18,755 nucleotides of DNA from CAZGAH01 sp964523295. Its GTDB lineage: Bacteria; Desulfobacterota; Desulfovibrionia; Desulfovibrionales; Desulfovibrionaceae. The notes beneath the pieces are model-generated. The model searched no databases. It was not told where the DNA came from and saw only the letters and a program-made list of their open reading frames with translations. Below, piece after piece: positions 13,832 through 18,755 of the stretch; the stretch's first letter is position 1; each line of letters opens with the position of its first letter. Made by a program: the position numbers and the translations under genes. Location: the NCBI GenBank assembly GCA_964523295.1, contig CAZGAH010000086.1, forward strand, positions 1 to 18,755. Reading direction: 5' to 3'.

Positions 13832-13872
13832 CGGCCCGGCCGGAAGCGTGCTTCCGGTCGGGCCGTTTCGTT
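13832..13872 (+). terminator. Strong intrinsic terminator of the birA-pyc-pps cluster
   Basis: The arms CGGCCCGGCCGGAAG (13832-13846) and CTTCCGGTCGGGCCG (13851-13865) form a 15-bp stem with one G-U pair and a CGTG loop. TTTCGTT follows. Position right after the last gene, stem strength and the T-rich tail all support termination here. Confidence 0.8.
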
Positions 13873-13897
13873 GCGTAGCGGTACCCGGGCGCGTCGC

Positions 13898-13923
13898 TTC
13901 AAGATTCTTTAGATTTTCTTGAA
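13898..13923. promoter_or_regulatory. TTCAAGA-N12-TCTTGAA inverted repeat
   Basis: A perfect 7-bp inverted repeat with arm centres 19 bases apart sits in a locally AT-rich stretch between the terminator and the sigma-54 activator gene. This form is typical of an operator for a dimeric regulator or of an upstream activator site. Which protein binds is unknown. Confidence 0.35.
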
Positions 13924-13950
13924 TAAAAATGTTCAGAAGACTTGACTTTG

Positions 13951-13990
13951 TGTCAGATCATTGACAGCTAGAGCCTCAGTGCGGCATACC
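13951..13990 (+). promoter_or_regulatory. CRP/FNR-like operator (TGTCA-N6-TGACA) overlapping a possible promoter
   Basis: TGTCA (13951-13955) and TGACA (13962-13966) form a perfect palindrome with a 6-base spacer. This is the half-site spacing of the CRP/FNR superfamily and close to the known CooA site form TGTCA-N6-CGACA. The right arm is also a perfect -35 box, TTGACA (13961-13966), followed after 18 bases by a weak -10 box (CATACC). The predicted transcript would start shortly before ATG 14018. Regulation by a CRP-family protein is inferred. Confidence 0.4.
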
Positions 13991-14017
13991 CGGCCCTGAC
14001 GTTGGCCTGGAGGGACG

Positions 14018-15025
<1,008 letters not shown>

Positions 15026-15093
15026 CGCTGTCCGTCGCTGCATCCTTCGGTTGCGGTAATGAATGTGTACGTTTTTTGCATCAGGCTTAGATC

Positions 15094-18000
15094 GTGAACG
15101 CCAGCTACCTGACCAGGGCTGCCTGGATTCTTCTCGTCGGCTTCGTGCTGCTGATCCGGCCAACCAGTGCCGAGGGGCTGAACTATTATTGGGGCAGGCA
15201 TCCGGACAAGGAGCGTCTGGTCTTTGTTTTTCCCGGACCGGTACCGAAATATTCGTTGACGCGTACGGAAGCCCAGGGACTGTCCTTGATCTTGCCGCCG
15301 GGCTATTGGTCGTCGGACGCCACGCCGCCTTCCGGCGATTTCGCTGGCGCCAAACTGCTGAAAAATGTCACGGTGACGCCTCAGGGACTGAAGATCGACC
15401 TCGGTACCACGGCCTTCGGTTACATGCATTTTCCGATGAACGACCGCAGCAAGCTGGTGCTTGACGTGTTCGAAGACCCCATCGGGGCCAAATGGCGGCC
15501 AGCCGAGACGCCGCCTCCGGCCGTGCCCGCACCCGAGCCGCAACCGGGGGCCCCGGCGTCGCCGACTGCTCCGATGCCTGCTACGCCGCCTCCGGCCGTT
15601 CAAACGCCGGCTCCGCAGCAGGGCGCTGTAAAAGCTCCTGTCGGACCTGCGCCAGCAACACCGGCGCCCCCGGCGCAGGAATCGTCGCCCCCGTCAGGCG
15701 AATCCGAGCTTCAGCCCGGGCGCAGGAATCTCTTTTCCGTGCCCTATACCTATCGCGCTCCGATCAAACGTTCGCGGGGACCGGAATCGGCGCCGGCCGG
15801 GCCGGACGAGCCGAATGCCCCGGCGCCACCTGCCCGCCCCGACTCCTCAGAGGCCCCGACCGAACCGCGTTGGGAGATACGCACCGGGCCGTCGGCCCCG
15901 GCAACCCTGGAGGCCCCGGGGCGAGATTCCCAACTGGTTCAGGAAGACGCCTCGCCGCAGGCGCCTGCCCAGCTGCGTCAAAGCATCGTCCAGCCGGGTG
16001 AGTCCAGACCCGTTGAAGCGCCAGGAGCCCTTCAGGCGGAAAATACCATGCGCACGCGGGTTATCCAGCCCGCGCAGCAGGCGCCTCAGCCCTCTCCGGA
16101 GAAAGGGCCGCCGAAAGCGCTTTCAGGCCCTGCGCCTGGCGTGGGCTCGGAGCCGCGCGTCGTTACCCCGTCGTCTGCTCCGATCGCCGCCCCGGCAGCC
16201 TCCACCCCGACTCCCGCCCCGCCTTCCGCGACTCCGAAGCCCGAAACGTCCAGACCAATGCCCGAACCGACCGCCCCGGTCGCGTCGGCCCCTGCTCCTT
16301 TGCCTCCGTCGCCGGATGCCGTAAGCGCGGGGCCTGCCGGCGAGGCGACTAAGGCCGAATCGAAGACTGCCGGCCCGGAAAGCACCGCCGGCGTCGATAA
16401 GGGCGGCGCACTGTCCGGCACGCAGGACCCTGGCCAAGGCGATGGCCTGTCGAAGACCACCGCCGACGCTGGCGAAGCCGCTGCGCCGGCACCAGGGGAG
16501 CCCGGACAGCCTGAGCCCCCGGCTACGCCGGAGGAGTTGATCATTGACGCCAAGGCGGCCGTTGCCAACGAAAACTTCGCTCAGGCCCTGGAACTGCTCG
16601 GAGGGCTCAAGAACGACTCCCGGCTCTCCAAGGAGCAGAAGGAGGAGGTCTATTATCTCCTTGCCGACGCGCTCTATGCCGAGGGCAAGGATGCCCTGAC
16701 CGAAAACTACGGCAAAATAGTCGACGCCTACAATCAGGCCATGAACTTCAATCTTGCCTCCATGCGCGTCCCGGATGCCCTGTTTCATCTGGGCCTTGTC
16801 AACCTCAAGGCTGGAAACGTGCGCGTAGCGGAGTCGTATTTCAATATTCTCAAGGAAAAATATCCGCAGCATGAGTCCATTCCGCATATTTTTTTCCAGA
16901 TGGGTGAATATTTTTTTCAGAGAGGGCAGTATCAGGAGGCGGCAGATCAATATCAATATGTTGTGCAGCGCTTTCCGGATAACAAACTCGTGCGCGAGGC
17001 CTCGGTCGGACTGGCTCGATGTCTTTACAACCTGGAGCTGATGGACCAGGCCTACCAGATAGTTGACTACCTGGAGAAACGGTGGCCACGTTTCTATATT
17101 GAATATCCTCCATTGCTGCGTCTTGTCGGCGACGTGAATCTGAAAACAGGGCATCCTGACAAAGCCAGATTGATCTACTGGACCTATTACAATATCGATC
17201 CAACCGGATCTGACGCAGACGTCATTCTGGCCAGGCTTGGCGATATCTACCTTCAGGGTGGGCACAAGGACGCGGCCAAAGAGGTTTACGAGCACGTGAT
17301 CCATGCCTTTCCGGACAGGGAAGGCAGTCTGATCGCGCAGATGCGTCTGGCCGAGCAGGGCATTTATGACGAGCCGACGGTCGCGGACATGTTTTCCGTA
17401 TTCGACAAGCCCTTCACGCTCAAGCCCTACGAGGTCTACCCCCGAATCGTGAAAGAGCATCCCAAGAGCGACCTGGCACCCTTGGCTCAGCTCAAGCTTG
17501 CCATCTGGTATCTGTTCAATCAGAAATTTGGCGAATCGCTGGGTGCGGTTACGGATTTCCTTCGTCTCTTTCCGCAAAGCAAGCTCGCCCGCAACGCCCG
17601 GGATGTCGGTCTGCGCGCCCTGGGCAAGCTGGTCGCCCAGATGATGAAGGAGCAGAACTACGCGGGCGTGGCCAGGCTTTGGGACGAGCATCCCGACCTG
17701 CAGACCGATGAGAACCAGCTTGACAACGAGACGAAACTCGCCCTGGCGAACAGCTTTTGGAAGCAAGGCGAAGCCGGAAAGGCGCTTGGCCTTGTCGAGC
17801 CCTTTTTTCAGAGTTCCGCCATGCCGCCAGAGGCGGAAAATGCCTTGTTGCTGGCGCTCGATATCGCGTTGAACACGAAAAACTGGAAAAAGATTGTCGA
17901 CCTCGGCAACAGGGTCTCGCTCTGGGAGCTTACGGCCAGGACCAAAGACCAGCTCGACTACAACCTGGCGCTGGCTTATGAAAACATGGATGAGCCGGAA

Positions 18001-18486
18001 AGCAGCGAACCGCTCTGGGAAAAGCTCGCGGCGCGCGCCGATCAGGACCCCGTCGAGCAGGGCTATGCGCTCTTCTTTCTGGCGCAGGCCTCCAAGGCCA
18101 GGAAGGACTACAAGGCTGCCTACGATTACGCGCAGAGCAGCCTGACCTTCTTTCTCGAAAGCCAGAAAGACAAACAAAAGATCAAGGAGCTGCTCCGGCT
18201 GTTGCTCGAGCTGACCGAGACGACCGGGCGCGCCCGCGAGTCGCTGAAATGGGCCATCGATTACGCACAATACGTGAACAAAGGCGATCCGGAGTGGCCC
18301 GACCTGCGCTACCGTATGGCCACTATCTACCGCAAGCTCGGCGATCTCAAACGCTGGCGGACGATTCTCGAGGAACTGGTCCAGGCCAGTCCCAACTCCC
18401 TCTTCGGACGCCTCGCCGATACGGACCTCAAGCAGCAGAAACTCGAAGAACAGGCCAGCCAGTTTACGGGCAGCGTTAATTTCTGA
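15094..18486 (+). CDS. Large exported TPR protein with proline-rich linker
   Basis: This is a 1130-residue protein. GTG 15094 is the first start after an in-frame stop at 15088-15090; a weak AGG lies 8 bases upstream. Residues 1-26 form a signal peptide (hydrophobic WILLVGFVLLI, cleavage expected after PTSA). Residues ~29-130 form a beta-rich module with the ending SKLVLDVFED, which resembles an AMIN domain. Residues ~135-478 are a disordered Pro/Ala/Ser linker. From ~480 to ~1110 there is a long TPR array, for example ANENFAQALELLGGL, ESYFNILKEKYPQH and AADQYQYVVQRFPDN. The mature protein would act in the periplasm or cell envelope as a scaffold; peptidoglycan binding through the N-terminal module is a guess. 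No enzyme motif is seen. It may share a transcript or regulation with the activator upstream. Confidence 0.8.
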   Translation: MNASYLTRAAWILLVGFVLLIRPTSAEGLNYYWGRHPDKERLVFVFPGPVPKYSLTRTEAQGLSLILPPGYWSSDATPPSGDFAGAKLLKNVTVTPQGLKIDLGTTAFGYMHFPMNDRSKLVLDVFEDPIGAKWRPAETPPPAVPAPEPQPGAPASPTAPMPATPPPAVQTPAPQQGAVKAPVGPAPATPAPPAQESSPPSGESELQPGRRNLFSVPYTYRAPIKRSRGPESAPAGPDEPNAPAPPARPDSSEAPTEPRWEIRTGPSAPATLEAPGRDSQLVQEDASPQAPAQLRQSIVQPGESRPVEAPGALQAENTMRTRVIQPAQQAPQPSPEKGPPKALSGPAPGVGSEPRVVTPSSAPIAAPAASTPTPAPPSATPKPETSRPMPEPTAPVASAPAPLPPSPDAVSAGPAGEATKAESKTAGPESTAGVDKGGALSGTQDPGQGDGLSKTTADAGEAAAPAPGEPGQPEPPATPEELIIDAKAAVANENFAQALELLGGLKNDSRLSKEQKEEVYYLLADALYAEGKDALTENYGKIVDAYNQAMNFNLASMRVPDALFHLGLVNLKAGNVRVAESYFNILKEKYPQHESIPHIFFQMGEYFFQRGQYQEAADQYQYVVQRFPDNKLVREASVGLARCLYNLELMDQAYQIVDYLEKRWPRFYIEYPPLLRLVGDVNLKTGHPDKARLIYWTYYNIDPTGSDADVILARLGDIYLQGGHKDAAKEVYEHVIHAFPDREGSLIAQMRLAEQGIYDEPTVADMFSVFDKPFTLKPYEVYPRIVKEHPKSDLAPLAQLKLAIWYLFNQKFGESLGAVTDFLRLFPQSKLARNARDVGLRALGKLVAQMMKEQNYAGVARLWDEHPDLQTDENQLDNETKLALANSFWKQGEAGKALGLVEPFFQSSAMPPEAENALLLALDIALNTKNWKKIVDLGNRVSLWELTARTKDQLDYNLALAYENMDEPESSEPLWEKLAARADQDPVEQGYALFFLAQASKARKDYKAAYDYAQSSLTFFLESQKDKQKIKELLRLLLELTETTGRARESLKWAIDYAQYVNKGDPEWPDLRYRMATIYRKLGDLKRWRTILEELVQASPNSLFGRLADTDLKQQKLEEQASQFTGSVNF

Positions 18487-18504
18487 TTCGTTTTTAGGGG
18501 ATGA

Positions 18505-18565
18505 GCAGGTTCTTTCCTGCGACACGAGCGTATTCAATGATTATTTCAGGAAGACGTGTCGTTTT
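18505..18565 (+). terminator. Possible terminator after the TPR gene
   Basis: Two overlapping inverted repeats follow the stop codon: GCAGG/CCTGC (18505-18509/18516-18520) and CGACACG/CGTGTCG (18520-18526/18555-18561). The latter is followed directly by TTTT. The 28-base loop of the second is long for a classical terminator, so confidence is low. Confidence 0.3.
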
Positions 18566-18574
18566 GACAACCTA

Positions 18575-18755
18575 AAATGCCCCCGTCCCGAGCGTCGAAT
18601 ATTCCTCCACCGTTGGTTGGTGATCTCCGGCCAAGTGGGAAGGCCGGGTGTCGGCTGGCGAGTGTGGCGGAGGGAGCCCGAAGGGCGACCAGAGCCGCAC
18701 TCTGAAGAGGCCCCCTTTCATTAGACAGCGCAGCGGCCTCGCTAAGGTGGGTTCG
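18575..18755. other. Gene-free, highly structured GC-rich stretch at the window end
   Basis: No gene is supported on either strand. Nested inverted repeats are dense: CCGGCC/GGCCGG (18627-18632/18642-18647), GAGTGTGGC/GCCGCACTC (18660-18668/18694-18702) enclosing GCCC-GAA-GGGC (18676-18686), and GAGGCC/GGCCTC (18707-18712/18735-18740). CAGAG/CTCTG (18690-18694/18700-18704) competes with the second stem. This could be a structured RNA, a leader for a gene beyond the window, or the non-coding end of a mobile element. I cannot match it to a known RNA family. Confidence 0.4.

Noticed and set aside
16123..18537. 804-codon open frame on the minus strand opposite the TPR gene
   Set aside because: The plus strand has a signal peptide, low-complexity linker and TPR repeats. 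The antisense product has no recognisable domain, and its end is an Arg/Gly-rich mirror of the proline-rich linker.
18575..18755. Cobalamin riboswitch or group II intron end
   Set aside because: Some GGGAA and GCCG words are reminiscent, but the conserved cores of these RNA families are not present.

Overview
The window looks like chromosomal DNA of a sulfate-reducing Desulfovibrionales-type bacterium (Desulfovibrio and relatives). The basis is a run of high-GC genes whose products read as family members typical of that group: a biotin ligase without a repressor domain, a very long pyruvate carboxylase with an MKQ biotin site and a C-terminal zinc ribbon, and a long PEP-synthase-like enzyme directly after it. 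This assignment comes from recalled family resemblance, not from a search. The sequence is a draft scaffold: three runs of N (3298-3339, 11217-11226, 11656-11665) break genes.

Region 1 (1-3143) is a remnant of a Mu-like/SPP1-like tailed prophage. It holds a 10-bp phased TGCC array, a small HTH protein, a small holin-like membrane protein, and the start of a third small gene. Then, in three successive reading frames, come a fragment of terminase large subunit and the C-terminal part of a MuF-type minor head protein, so the portal gene and the gene ends around it are missing. The MuF part carries a zinc-metallopeptidase-like tail (HEMGH plus a downstream VAE). It is followed by a translationally coupled 69-residue cysteine protein and a scaffold-like protein. 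Half of the peptidase domain and most of the small gene lie in an AT-rich patch inside GC-rich phage DNA. This is the best candidate here for an undescribed phage-borne effector/immunity pair. Capsid and tail genes are absent.

Region 2 (3144-5039) holds a sulfotransferase whose N-terminus is lost at an assembly gap. It converges, with a 10-base overlap, on a CCA-adding enzyme/poly(A) polymerase-type tRNA nucleotidyltransferase that has two unusual residues in its active-site region.

Region 3 (5040-13872) is a carbon-metabolism cluster: biotin-protein ligase, pyruvate carboxylase and a PEP-synthase-like dikinase, all on the plus strand, closed by a strong intrinsic terminator. The ligase would biotinylate the carboxylase. 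The carboxylase makes oxaloacetate from pyruvate and the dikinase makes PEP from pyruvate, so the cluster fits anaplerosis and gluconeogenesis from C3 acids. The dikinase is interrupted by two gaps, and at the second an 18-base direct repeat flanks 62 foreign bases.

Region 4 (13873-18755) starts with a short intergenic region carrying two inverted repeats, one of CRP/FNR-superfamily (CooA-like) form. It is followed by a PspF-like sigma-54 activator that has only AAA+ and Fis domains and a GSFTHA loop in place of GAFTGA, and by a large exported protein with a proline-rich linker and a TPR array. The last 180 bases hold no gene that I can support but many nested inverted repeats, which may be a structured RNA or the edge of a mobile element.
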